Below, in pieces: positions 9,840-17,636 of a DNA stretch of 64,000 nucleotides. Location of the stretch: positions 8,473,001-8,537,000 of the forward strand of contig NZ_CP050063.1 of assembly GCF_011604685.1 (NCBI RefSeq). The letters run 5' to 3'. Position numbers and translations under genes: made by a program. Numbering within the stretch: position 1 is the stretch's first letter; every line of letters starts with the position of its first letter. The DNA is from Spirosoma aureum. GTDB lineage: Bacteria > Bacteroidota > Bacteroidia > Cytophagales > Spirosomataceae. The notes below the pieces were generated by a model, which worked only from the letters and a program-made list of their open reading frames with translations, was not told the origin of the DNA and searched no databases.

Positions 9840-9875
9840 ACCGGCTATGATAGGCTCATGCCTATCATAGCCGGT
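9840..9875. terminator. 15-bp perfect hairpin after the TonB receptor
   Basis: Arms 9840-9854 and 9861-9875 pair perfectly around a 6-nt loop (ctcatg), seven bases after the receptor stop. There is no T tract, a form seen repeatedly in this window, so it may be a 3'-end processing or stabilising hairpin. Confidence 0.6.
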
Positions 9876-9952
9876 CAGCATCAGCCACTTATACATCGGC
9901 CTTTGGTAAATATCCATTATCAACATACCTTACCTCATCAATTAAATAAAAT

Positions 9953-9960
9953 TACGTTTG
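9953..9960 (+). promoter_or_regulatory. Candidate -7 element TACGTTTG
   Basis: An exact match to the Bacteroidota -7 consensus TAnnTTTG ends four bases before the ATG at 9965. If used, the transcript would be almost leaderless. No TTG is seen at the usual -33 distance, so support is modest. Confidence 0.3.
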
Positions 9961-9964
9961 CCTA

Positions 9965-10681
9965 ATGAAAACTAACAAACTTCTGGCCGTTGCCATGGCC
10001 GCCTTCGTCTCAGTCAGCACATATGCCCAAACGGTGGACGAAATTGTAGACAAACATATTGCTGCGCTGGGCGGTATCGATAAATTGAAAGGCGTCACTA
10101 CCCTGGTTACAGAACGCTCGATTTCTGTTCAGGGAATGGAAATTCCCAGCAAAACGACGGTATCTGTAGGAAAAGCATTGCGAACAGAATCGTCGGTGAT
10201 GGGCAATTCCATGATCCAGGTTGTAGAAGGCACCACGGGCTGGATGATCCGCCCAGCCATGATGCAGGGCACGGGTGAGCCCGAAGATATGCCCGCAGAG
10301 CAGGTTAAGCAACAACTAAGCCAGCTCGATCCATTTGGACCACTGGTTAATTATAAAGATAAAGGCAACAAGATCGAACTGGTTGGCAAAGAGAAAGTAG
10401 ACGGCAAAGATGCCTATCATCTGAAAGTGACCACCAAAGAAGGCCAGGCAATCGATGAGTTTATTGATGCCACTACCTATCTGGTCAGCAAAGTAAAATC
10501 GACGATGAACGGTCAGGATGGCGAAATTTCTTTTTCTGACTATAAAGATGTTGACGGTATTAAATTCGCCAACACCATGGAAATAAGCAATCCACAGATG
10601 GGTACGCTCACCATGGTTACCAACAAAATCCTGGTGAACAATAAGATAGACGACTCTATTTTCAAGAAACCCGCGAAGTAA
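9965..10681 (+). CDS. LolA-like outer-membrane lipoprotein-sorting-type protein
   Basis: A 238-residue periplasmic protein. Signal peptide about 1-21 (ending STYAQ), then TVDEIVDKHIAALGGIDKLK, the opening typical of Bacteroidota proteins with a LolA/LppX-like half-barrel, followed by repeated beta strands (IELVGKEKVDGKDAYHLKV, EFIDATTYLVSKVKS, EISFSDYKDVDGIKFANTME). It ends in a strand and IFKKPAK. LolA-like folds bind lipids or lipoproteins; the actual ligand here is not known. It follows the TonB receptor but is separated from it by a hairpin, and has its own terminator at 10707-10745. Confidence 0.8.
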   Translation: MKTNKLLAVAMAAFVSVSTYAQTVDEIVDKHIAALGGIDKLKGVTTLVTERSISVQGMEIPSKTTVSVGKALRTESSVMGNSMIQVVEGTTGWMIRPAMMQGTGEPEDMPAEQVKQQLSQLDPFGPLVNYKDKGNKIELVGKEKVDGKDAYHLKVTTKEGQAIDEFIDATTYLVSKVKSTMNGQDGEISFSDYKDVDGIKFANTMEISNPQMGTLTMVTNKILVNNKIDDSIFKKPAK

Positions 10682-10706
10682 GTACTAGCTCCTATCACCT
10701 GTTTCT

Positions 10707-10745
10707 GTCCAGGCTGCTTTCTAGAAAGCGGCCTGGACTTTTTTG
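10707..10745 (+). terminator. Rho-independent terminator
   Basis: A 16-bp stem with one T.G wobble (GTCCAGGC... pairing with ...GCCTGGAC, folding at TTCTAGAA) is followed by TTTTTT, 25 bases after the LolA-like stop. Confidence 0.85.
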
Positions 10746-10889
10746 TGTAGATCGTATTAGGTAAAAAAGACTATGTCTTGCCTGATTTTGTGGCAGCACA
10801 TGCTTTTCTGGCTTCATAGGTGTGAGATGGTCGGGTTTAGCGGCATACTGAACTTACAAGTTTTGACCACTAGAGATAAAAAATAACTC

Positions 10890-12362
10890 CTATTTTTTAT
10901 CCCCGTTTTTAATAAGAACGTTAACTTGCTGTCTAAGCTCCTCATTCTCTTTTTTAAGTTCAATCATATATAGCGTCAATTCTTCTATTTTCTCTAGGAG
11001 TTTAGCATCGGTCTTGTGCAAGTCATTGCCTGACTCGACCATTTCTTTAGCAGAAGGAACCCCAGGAAGGTGTTGATTGATCTTTATATATCGTTCAACT
11101 TCGTCTAAGGATTGTAAGTCATAGCCTTTATGAAAAACCTTATCGCTCCAGTCAGCAGTATTTTTTACGGCTACCTTAATTTTTTCAGTTAAAATTCCAT
11201 CTTCAACATACAACTTATACCCCACAGGTCTCTTATTAACCTCATGGCCAATAATCACTCCACCTGAATTAACATTCTGTAAATAATCTCCATTAGCTTG
11301 CCATAATTCTACTTCCGCTCCCTCGCGTGCCGAACTATTTAAGCTACCCAGTATAATATCACCTTGTGTATTAACAGTTAGAAACTTGTATTGATTAGTT
11401 GCACTGGCGGGGGAATTACTGGTTAGATTCGTCAATCGTATACCTGACTGATTGGCTGTTCCTTGAGTGATCTCCAACCGACTGTTAGGAGCACTTGTCC
11501 CAATGCCTACATTAACTCCTGTACTCCCCAACACAATCGAATTACTTTGGCTAACGATGGCATTGGCACCAATAGCTGCAGCATTACTCACTACCGTGGC
11601 GGCAGCATTAACCCCTGCTCCATAGCCGATGAAGACATTATTAATCCCCGAATTGTTACCTACGTAGCCCGCATTTTGCCCCAAATAAGTGTTCTGTCTA
11701 CCGGTAGTGTTTCCATAACCTGCACCGCCCCCTAGAAATGTGTTACTTCCCCCCGTCGTTGTATTTTGGCCCGCTCGAATCCCTACAAAGGCGTTGCCTG
11801 TGCCCGTAGTGTTAGCATAACCCGCGTAAGTACCCACAAAAGCGTTGCCTGTACCCGTGGTGTTAAAAGTGCCTGCAGCATGGCCAATAAACGCATTATC
11901 ACTGCCCGTTGTGTTGGACAGACCAGCGTAGGTACCGATAAACGCATTATCAATACCTATCGTATTTGTATACCCTGCCTGGTAGCCAATAAACGCATTA
12001 TTGGCTCCTGTACTATTAGACAGTCCCGCACCAAAACCAATAAATGCATTATTCCCACCTGTTGTGTTAGAATATCCTGCTTGATAACCGATAAAGGCGT
12101 TACCATTGCCTGTAGTGGTATTTTGACCAGAAAGGCTTCCAAGAAAGACATTTGCTTGTCCGGAGGTAGAATTTCGACCAGCATTGTACCCCACAAATAC
12201 ATTGTTAATACCAGTAGTATTCTGAGCTCCTGCCAGATTGCCTAAAAATGCATTCTGATTCGTAAATTGAATATTATTTTGTGCATAGAATTCTTTGATA
12301 TCCCCCAGAAGCAAGCTCGCAGCAAGAAAAGTAGAGTATAAGTATTTAGTATCCATATTCAT
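10890..12362 (-). CDS. Exported 17-residue-repeat protein with coiled-coil C-terminus
   Basis: A 490-residue protein. After a short hydrophobic leader (about residues 8-27) come about 12-13 copies of a 17-residue unit, roughly N-A/V-F-I/L-G-x-x-A-G-x-x-N-T-T-G-x-N (residues about 37-250), likely a beta-solenoid or trimeric fibre shaft. A small beta domain follows (SNSIVLGSTGVNVGIGTSAP), then a module with YKLYVEDGILTEKIKVAV and LPGVPSAKEM, a tail shared by many Bacteroidota surface proteins, and a final coiled coil (about 455-490, LLEKIEELTLYMIELKKENE). It lacks the S74 chaperone of its upstream neighbour at 12465. An adhesive or fibre role is inferred. A -7-like element lies at 12385-12392. 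Confidence 0.8.
   Translation of the reverse strand: MNMDTKYLYSTFLAASLLLGDIKEFYAQNNIQFTNQNAFLGNLAGAQNTTGINNVFVGYNAGRNSTSGQANVFLGSLSGQNTTTGNGNAFIGYQAGYSNTTGGNNAFIGFGAGLSNSTGANNAFIGYQAGYTNTIGIDNAFIGTYAGLSNTTGSDNAFIGHAAGTFNTTGTGNAFVGTYAGYANTTGTGNAFVGIRAGQNTTTGGSNTFLGGGAGYGNTTGRQNTYLGQNAGYVGNNSGINNVFIGYGAGVNAAATVVSNAAAIGANAIVSQSNSIVLGSTGVNVGIGTSAPNSRLEITQGTANQSGIRLTNLTSNSPASATNQYKFLTVNTQGDIILGSLNSSAREGAEVELWQANGDYLQNVNSGGVIIGHEVNKRPVGYKLYVEDGILTEKIKVAVKNTADWSDKVFHKGYDLQSLDEVERYIKINQHLPGVPSAKEMVESGNDLHKTDAKLLEKIEELTLYMIELKKENEELRQQVNVLIKNGDKK
11615..12254 (-). repeat. 51-bp in-frame coding repeat array
   Basis: About 12 degenerate copies of a 51-bp unit encode the 17-residue shaft repeat of the gene at 10890-12362. 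One unit has an extra residue (near GYVGNNSGIN), slightly breaking the register before the end of the array. Confidence 0.85.
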
Positions 12363-12384
12363 AGAATAGTCTAAACTAGCTTAT

Positions 12385-12392
12385 CAAATTTA
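12385..12392 (-). promoter_or_regulatory. Candidate -7 element TAAATTTG
   Basis: Read on the minus strand this is an exact TAnnTTTG match, 23 bases upstream of the first Met codon of the repeat protein. A TTG lies about 13 bases further up, closer than the usual -33 spacing. Confidence 0.4.
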
Positions 12393-12464
12393 AGCTAATA
12401 TCTAACAAAATGTCTAGATGCGGGACGAATTATAGCCAGTGGCCCATAGCTTCAGTAAGGATTA

Positions 12465-14135
12465 TCAATTTTTTGTCTTTGCCAAGCCTAACAAATGCTG
12501 CATCTGTTTGACTTGAGCTGATAACTGATCATAAGCAGCCGTAGTCGCCTTCAGTTTTGCTTTAAGATTTTCTACTTCCGTGTTAAGTTCCTTAACGGAC
12601 TGAACCAAAGGGATTACAAACAATGTATAACCCAGCGTATAATATTGGCCATCTGCCTGTTGGGAAACCCCTTCAAAATCATAGCCTATTTCTTTTGCTG
12701 CCGCTTCAACATCTTGTGCAGCAAAACCGCTATGAAGTATCTTATCTTCTTTAACAGTAGCCAATGGATAGCCTAACAGTCTAGCCTCCTTGGCCTTGTC
12801 AATATTATAAGTAATAGGAGTAAGCTTTGTGATGAAACTTAGACCCGGTACATTATCCCTGATATTTTCTTTAATACGTACATCTGAAAGCGAAGTAATG
12901 GTCTGCACATTACACCGCAAGGCTGTAATATTATTATCACCGAGCACAATTTGATTGCTGGCACTAACTATAGCATTAGCTCCAATAGCCGTTGTATTGG
13001 TTAGTCCTCCATTGGCAACCAGAGGCCCTGCGTTATAACCCAGTGCAGTATTATAACTACCGATAGTATTGTATTGCAAGGAAAGTAACCCAGACGCGGT
13101 GTTATTTTGACCAGTTGTATTAAGTCTTAGTGCAAGATTGCCCGAGGCTACATTACCAATGCCATTAGTATTACTTGTCATAGAAGCAGTTCCTAAAGCT
13201 ACATTGTCATGGCCATCAACGTTTGCACTTAACGCATCTTCCCCTACTCCAATATTAGCATAGCCTGTTGTATTAGTAGCCAAAGCATTATGTCCAAGGG
13301 CTGAATTGCCGTTGGCGGAAGTATTATTCTGTAAGGCCCCAGCTCCTGAGGCTGTATTATAATTGCCAGTGGTATTTTGTTTTAAGGCGCCAGCCCCAAA
13401 GCCAGCATTAGTACTACCCGTCGTATTGTTTTGTAAAGCAGTACTCCCGAAGGCCGCGTTATCGTTACCAACTGTGTTAGCCAGTAAAGCAATTGTTCCT
13501 GATGCCGTATTTCCTGACCCAGAGCTATTGTTGTGTAAAGCTTGAAAACCCGAAGCCGTATTATAACCGCCAGTAGTATTATAATATAGTGTGTAAGCTC
13601 CTGATGCCGTATTTCCCTGACCAGTTGTGCTAGTACTTAATGCTGAATAGCCTAAGCCAACATTGAACAGTGTAGGATCAATTCTTCCCGCATTTTGATT
13701 ATTCACTCTAAACCATAATGAAACATTGTCCGTTGTACCGAGGAAATTTGTATTACTTACAGTTCCCGCATTGCCCGTCAGACTCCAGGCCCCAGAAGAG
13801 GAGCTACTTGTACCTGTGATACCACCTGGTGTCCAAATAGGGCTCGTTGTTGTCCCGGTATTTACTTCAATCTGTTTAGTATTAGTATTAAAAATAAGTA
13901 GACCCGTTGCTGGATTCTGAATTTGGTTTCGCTGATTCGCTGTTAGAGTAGGAACCAGCAAGCCCCTGTAGGGATTACCCGATGAGTAAGGACCTGACTT
14001 AATTTCTAAGGTCACGGATCCATCAATTGCGCCCGTACCAGGACCTATACGAACTTGAGCAAATGTATTTCCCTTTGTCATACTTAACCATATTAAAAGG
14101 AAAACTGCCCACATTTGTAAAACTGAATTTTTCAT
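12465..14135 (-). CDS. Exported 17-residue-repeat tail-fibre-like protein with S74 chaperone domain
   Basis: A 556-residue protein with a signal peptide (about 1-27, ending TFAQ), a head region (QIQNPATGLLIFNT), about 12 copies of a 17-residue unit of the form N-T-A-S-G-x-x-A-L-x-x-N-T-T-G-x-x (residues about 158-372), and a C-terminal peptidase S74 intramolecular chaperone (SDVRIKENIRDNVPGLSFI, then HSGFAAQDVEAAA) with a closing coiled coil (KELNTEVENLKAKLKA). S74 domains drive trimerisation of fibres and may cleave themselves off at the Ser of the SDxRxK region. The repeat length matches the neighbouring gene at 10890, but its core differs (ALxxN versus AGxxN). Surface fibre role inferred. 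Confidence 0.85.
   Translation of the reverse strand: MKNSVLQMWAVFLLIWLSMTKGNTFAQVRIGPGTGAIDGSVTLEIKSGPYSSGNPYRGLLVPTLTANQRNQIQNPATGLLIFNTNTKQIEVNTGTTTSPIWTPGGITGTSSSSSGAWSLTGNAGTVSNTNFLGTTDNVSLWFRVNNQNAGRIDPTLFNVGLGYSALSTSTTGQGNTASGAYTLYYNTTGGYNTASGFQALHNNSSGSGNTASGTIALLANTVGNDNAAFGSTALQNNTTGSTNAGFGAGALKQNTTGNYNTASGAGALQNNTSANGNSALGHNALATNTTGYANIGVGEDALSANVDGHDNVALGTASMTSNTNGIGNVASGNLALRLNTTGQNNTASGLLSLQYNTIGSYNTALGYNAGPLVANGGLTNTTAIGANAIVSASNQIVLGDNNITALRCNVQTITSLSDVRIKENIRDNVPGLSFITKLTPITYNIDKAKEARLLGYPLATVKEDKILHSGFAAQDVEAAAKEIGYDFEGVSQQADGQYYTLGYTLFVIPLVQSVKELNTEVENLKAKLKATTAAYDQLSAQVKQMQHLLGLAKTKN
13020..13664 (-). repeat. 51-bp in-frame coding repeat array
   Basis: About 12 degenerate copies of a 51-bp unit encode the 17-residue repeat of the S74-bearing fibre-like protein. 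They share length and the N-T-T-G turn with the array at 11615-12254 but not the rest of the unit. Confidence 0.85.
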
Positions 14136-14780
14136 AATCGTAGAAAAATTTACAAAAAAGAATGGATATCAGTTATAATTAACCTGAATCACAAATGTTT
14201 TCGCCTAGGAAATATATTTGATCAATTTTAACATGCTATTACCTTCTGAGTCTATAAAATAGCAACATAAAACGAGCCACTGCCTAGCTTCTGAAGAGGC
14301 CGCTAACTTAACAATCAACGAAGAGTACAACATAGCAGCTTTCACTCCAGAATCTAAAACCAAACGGCTCTTGTACGTGTTTTTGTTGGAGCCCTCATGG
14401 TGTTTCCTTCCCGAACTATCGCGGGTGTAAATCATTGTCGATGCCCTGAACACCCATAATCAGCTTACTCGCTAGATCGCAGAACGAGTATCGGTGTAGT
14501 ACCCCAGGTTCGAATTATAACGATGAAACGAGTCGATATTGACCTGACGAGGTTTATACTTTTTTGACCTTGAGAATTACTCGATGAAGTTATTTATCTA
14601 AGGGACTAAAACAACATGTCTGCTTGCTGGATATTGAACAATATTGTCTGTCTATCTTAATCAACAAAGATGAATTTTTTAGCTAAAATACTACATATTA
14701 GGCTATTATAACCTTTCTATTCTGTATATGTCTGATTTCCGCAACCAGTATCGCTTTATCGATTCTCGACCGAATAATGA
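14136..14780. other. Long AT-rich intergenic stretch
   Basis: No gene can be supported. An 82-codon minus-strand frame at 14205-14453 has no signal, motif or plausible composition and is treated as chance. The right part merges into decayed regulator DNA that starts near 14781. Confidence 0.4.
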
Positions 14781-15068
14781 TATACAAGTCACGTTCTAAC
14801 TGAAGATAACGGAACGGACAAATCCAGATTTGGTGGCTGTATACTGGTTTCTTATGCCGTTCCAAAAGGAGAGAATACGGCCTGCGCTACAAATGAGCCT
14901 TATTTCATATCTGGCTTAAATATACTCATTGGTACGGGCATCGTATCGGCCTATGGCGACATGAACAACATCTATATGGCTATGAACCGGGGAGCATTTG
15001 ACTTTGTTACTAAACCCATTAATTTCACTGACCTTAGCTTACCATTGAAAAATCAGCCGGGAGATTGA
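14781..15068 (+). pseudogene. Decayed response-regulator fragment
   Basis: An open frame without a start codon ends at TGA 15066-15068. Its last third reads [20 protein letters not shown] followed by [11 protein letters not shown], the unmistakable C-terminal part of a response-regulator receiver domain (signal Ser/Ala, conserved KP). The conserved N-terminal half with the phospho-acceptor Asp is missing. The first part ([20 protein letters not shown]) faintly resembles the core of adenylate/guanylate cyclases, which occur fused to such receivers, but in the wrong order; this is speculative. Confidence 0.6.
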
Positions 15069-15463
15069 TGGCAATCACCAATTTATCAATCAATAACTTT
15101 GGTCGTCAATTCCGGCTTTTGCGAGCAACACAATTTCTGCAAGGAGGCCACAACATATCCGAAACAGCTTGCTTGGTAGGATACGAGAGCCCAACTCATT
15201 TTGCAGTTGTTTTTAAAGAGTTTTTCCACAAGAATCCTTCTGAATTTATCAAAAGCTAAAGGAGTAATCCTCTTGCCGATGTTTTGCCGGACAGTAAGGC
15301 CGTTTTCCGTAAAGTTGCCGGTACAAGTGGTATATCGAGTCTGGCGACTGCCAAGGAGCAGTTACTTTACGAAGTTATTGACTGCCCCCCAGACGTAGTG
15401 GCCAATTTTACGCAGCACAACCAAACTTCCGATTCGGCTATAGTCCTCGCATACAAATTTTAA
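15068..15463 (+). pseudogene. AraC-type DNA-binding domain fragment
   Basis: From the ATG at 15068 the frame encodes LLRATQFLQGGHNISETACL, then VGYESPTHFAVVFKEFFHKN and PSEFIKS before TAA at 15257. This is the last two-thirds of an AraC-family helix-turn-helix domain, lacking its first helix-turn-helix. The same frame stays open after that stop to 15463 (including KEQLLYEVIDCPPDVVANFT, ending LAYKF), a piece I cannot assign. Together with the receiver fragment just before it, this suggests a rearranged regulator locus. Confidence 0.6.
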
Positions 15464-15565
15464 TAGTCGTTACTGGCAAATGGCCGCATGCAATATGATT
15501 ATTTCTAATAATTTTATGGAAATTATAATTTACTTTAAGCCATTTAAATCGTTACGCCTGATCAA

Positions 15566-16159
15566 TTGAGTATCGACCGGCAATCTGACTTACTGCTCTG
15601 GAACGCCCTAAAACAGGACGATCAGCATGCTTTTGCCGAGTTATACCAACGCTATCACCGTATCTTATACAGCTATGGGTACAGGGTAATTCCCAACGCA
15701 GCTTCGGTAGAAGATGCCATTCAGGATTTGTTTGTCGATATATGGCGGATGCGTCATTCTCTTTCTCTTGTCGATTCTGTCAAATTTTATTTATTCCGTT
15801 CGCTTCGCCGAAAGATCTTCCATCTCAACGAACGCGAAAAACGTACCGATTCAGCTATTGCCTTCGCCACCGAAACCGAATTCGCCCAATCATCTGAACA
15901 GTTAATGGCCGATCGGGAACAGGAACATCAGCTCACACAACGACTAGCGCAACTGGTTGCCCAATTACCCCAACGCCAGTTGGAAGTGGTAACCCTTCGC
16001 TTCTATCAAAACTTCAAAACCGACGAAATAGCCGCGATTATGGGTATTACCGAAAAGTCGGTTCGCAACACGCTTCACAAAGCACTCACTCACCTGCGCG
16101 AGCAGGCCGCCTATCTGGCTCCCTTACTGGGCTTACTCCTACTTTGGGTATTGGCATAG
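15566..16159 (+). CDS. ECF RNA polymerase sigma factor
   Basis: A 197-residue sigma-70 factor of the ECF group used by Bacteroidota glycan loci. Region 2 is about residues 20-85 (AFAELYQRYHRILYSYGYRV, VEDAIQDLFVDIW) and region 4 about 130-180 (LPQRQLEVVTLRFYQNFKTD, IAAIMGITEKSVRNTLHKAL). The start is a TTG at 15566; a stop lies seven codons upstream in frame and there is no ATG between. An unusual hydrophobic tail (about 182-197, LAPLLGLLLLWVLA) could bind the membrane or the anti-sigma factor. The FecR-type anti-sigma gene follows after 117 bases, then SusC/SusD. It probably switches on this operon when the SusC plug signals ligand. Confidence 0.9.
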   Translation: MSIDRQSDLLLWNALKQDDQHAFAELYQRYHRILYSYGYRVIPNAASVEDAIQDLFVDIWRMRHSLSLVDSVKFYLFRSLRRKIFHLNEREKRTDSAIAFATETEFAQSSEQLMADREQEHQLTQRLAQLVAQLPQRQLEVVTLRFYQNFKTDEIAAIMGITEKSVRNTLHKALTHLREQAAYLAPLLGLLLLWVLA

Positions 16160-16276
16160 CTTTTCCCATCTTTTTTCTCAGACGTAATTTTTTTTCAAAA
16201 CCGAGGGGACACTTTGGCGATTCCGCTCTCTTGTCTATAAACGTGTACTATTTCGCCATTTTGTTGCCCGATTACA

Positions 16277-17398
16277 ATGCACAATTACTACGACTATACA
16301 GAAGAAGACCTGGCTCAGGATGATTTCTTTCGAAGATGGTTTCAGCAGCCTGATAGCGAAACGAATGCATTCTGGACGGACTTCATGACGCAATATCCCG
16401 AAAAGCAATCGGTTGTTGTTGCGGCCAGAGCGCTGTTGAAAGCCGTAGAGCAGGTGCAGGTTTTGCCTACGCAGGCACAGGGTAACCAGATTTGGGCGAA
16501 GATTCAGCAACAGATTCAGGATGATGCAACCGAATTAGTAGATGAGCCTCAAGTCCATCGAATTGGCTACTGGCGACAATGGGCTGCTGCGGCCGCTATT
16601 CTTCTGTTAGTTGGTTTCGGCTGGTGGTTTGCAAGGCGCCCCGAAACGATTGAAAAAACAATGGGTTATATACAGCCCAAATCTCAAACAGAAGCGGAGT
16701 GGATTGACAAAGTCAACGAAACGAATCATACACTCTCCATTAAGCTGAGTGATGGCAGTCAGGTCGTTTTACAGCCCCAAAGCCGGGTAAATTACCCGAA
16801 GACGTTTTCGGCCGATAAGCGCGAAATCAGGCTTGAGGGAGAAGGTTTTTTTGAGGTCACCAAAAATTCCAGACAACCGTTTATGGTTTATGCGAACGGA
16901 CTGATCACGCAGGTGGTCGGCACGAGTTTTACCATTAAAGCCTTCCCAAAAATGGCGAAGATAACGGTAGCGGTTCATACGGGAAAAGTTGCGGTTTTTA
17001 CGGCAAAAGCCCTTCATAAATCGCAGGAAGATCAGCAACGGATCGCCGGTATGCTCTTGTTGACGCCTAACCAGCAAGCGATATTCGATAAAGGCAGCGA
17101 ACGGTTAACGGCTCGCTTAGTCGATGAGCCAACACTGGTCAAAAAGCCCGAAACCAAACAGTATTTCGTATTTGAGAACACGGCTGTTTCCGATGTATTT
17201 CACAAGCTGGAAGAGTCGTATGGCATATCCATCCAGTATGATCCAGCCATCTTCGAGAAATGCAGCCTGACGGCTCCGTTGGGTAATGAACCGCTCTTTC
17301 GGAAGCTGGATATTATTTGTCAGACGATTGGGGCCACCTATGAAGTCTGGGGAACGAAGGTCATTATTTCCGGGCCGGGTTGCCAGCCAAAATCCTAA
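16277..17398 (+). CDS. FecR-family anti-sigma factor
   Basis: A 373-residue single-span inner-membrane protein. The cytoplasmic N-terminal part (1-94) would hold the ECF sigma factor; the membrane segment is about 99-116 (WAAAAAILLLVGFGWWFA). The periplasmic FecR domain (about 150-270, IKLSDGSQVVLQPQSRVNYP, IRLEGEGFFEVTKNSRQPFM, VVGTSFTIKAF) is followed by the Bacteroidota-specific DUF4974 domain (about 295-365, FENTAVSDVFHKLEESYGIS). It lies between its sigma factor and a SusC with an STN domain, the classic trans-envelope signalling order: ligand-loaded SusC contacts FecR through STN and releases the sigma factor. Confidence 0.92.
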   Translation: MHNYYDYTEEDLAQDDFFRRWFQQPDSETNAFWTDFMTQYPEKQSVVVAARALLKAVEQVQVLPTQAQGNQIWAKIQQQIQDDATELVDEPQVHRIGYWRQWAAAAAILLLVGFGWWFARRPETIEKTMGYIQPKSQTEAEWIDKVNETNHTLSIKLSDGSQVVLQPQSRVNYPKTFSADKREIRLEGEGFFEVTKNSRQPFMVYANGLITQVVGTSFTIKAFPKMAKITVAVHTGKVAVFTAKALHKSQEDQQRIAGMLLLTPNQQAIFDKGSERLTARLVDEPTLVKKPETKQYFVFENTAVSDVFHKLEESYGISIQYDPAIFEKCSLTAPLGNEPLFRKLDIICQTIGATYEVWGTKVIISGPGCQPKS

Positions 17399-17636
17399 AT
17401 CAATCTTTTTTTGACCCCCCTAAACCCTGACTGGATGATAAAATCTGAACCTGACTGCTAAAAAAGAACCGGATCAGCGGGCTAACCATGTTGCAACCAT
17501 GATTGTCCCGAGATCCGGCCTCAGTAACGTTCCCTCTCCATTTTTCCGGCTTTGCAACTCCCCTGAAAAAGGCGGGGACGGGATTGTTTTTGCCCATTGT
17601 TTCCAAAAATCTATTGACAAAAACCAGGCTAAAAGT

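Noticed and set aside
11615..13664. Regular 51-bp repeats as a possible CRISPR array
   Set aside because: The repeats are degenerate, in frame and without unique spacers; they encode 17-residue protein repeats.
14205..14453. 82-codon minus-strand frame in a long gap
   Set aside because: No recognisable composition, motif or context; probably chance.
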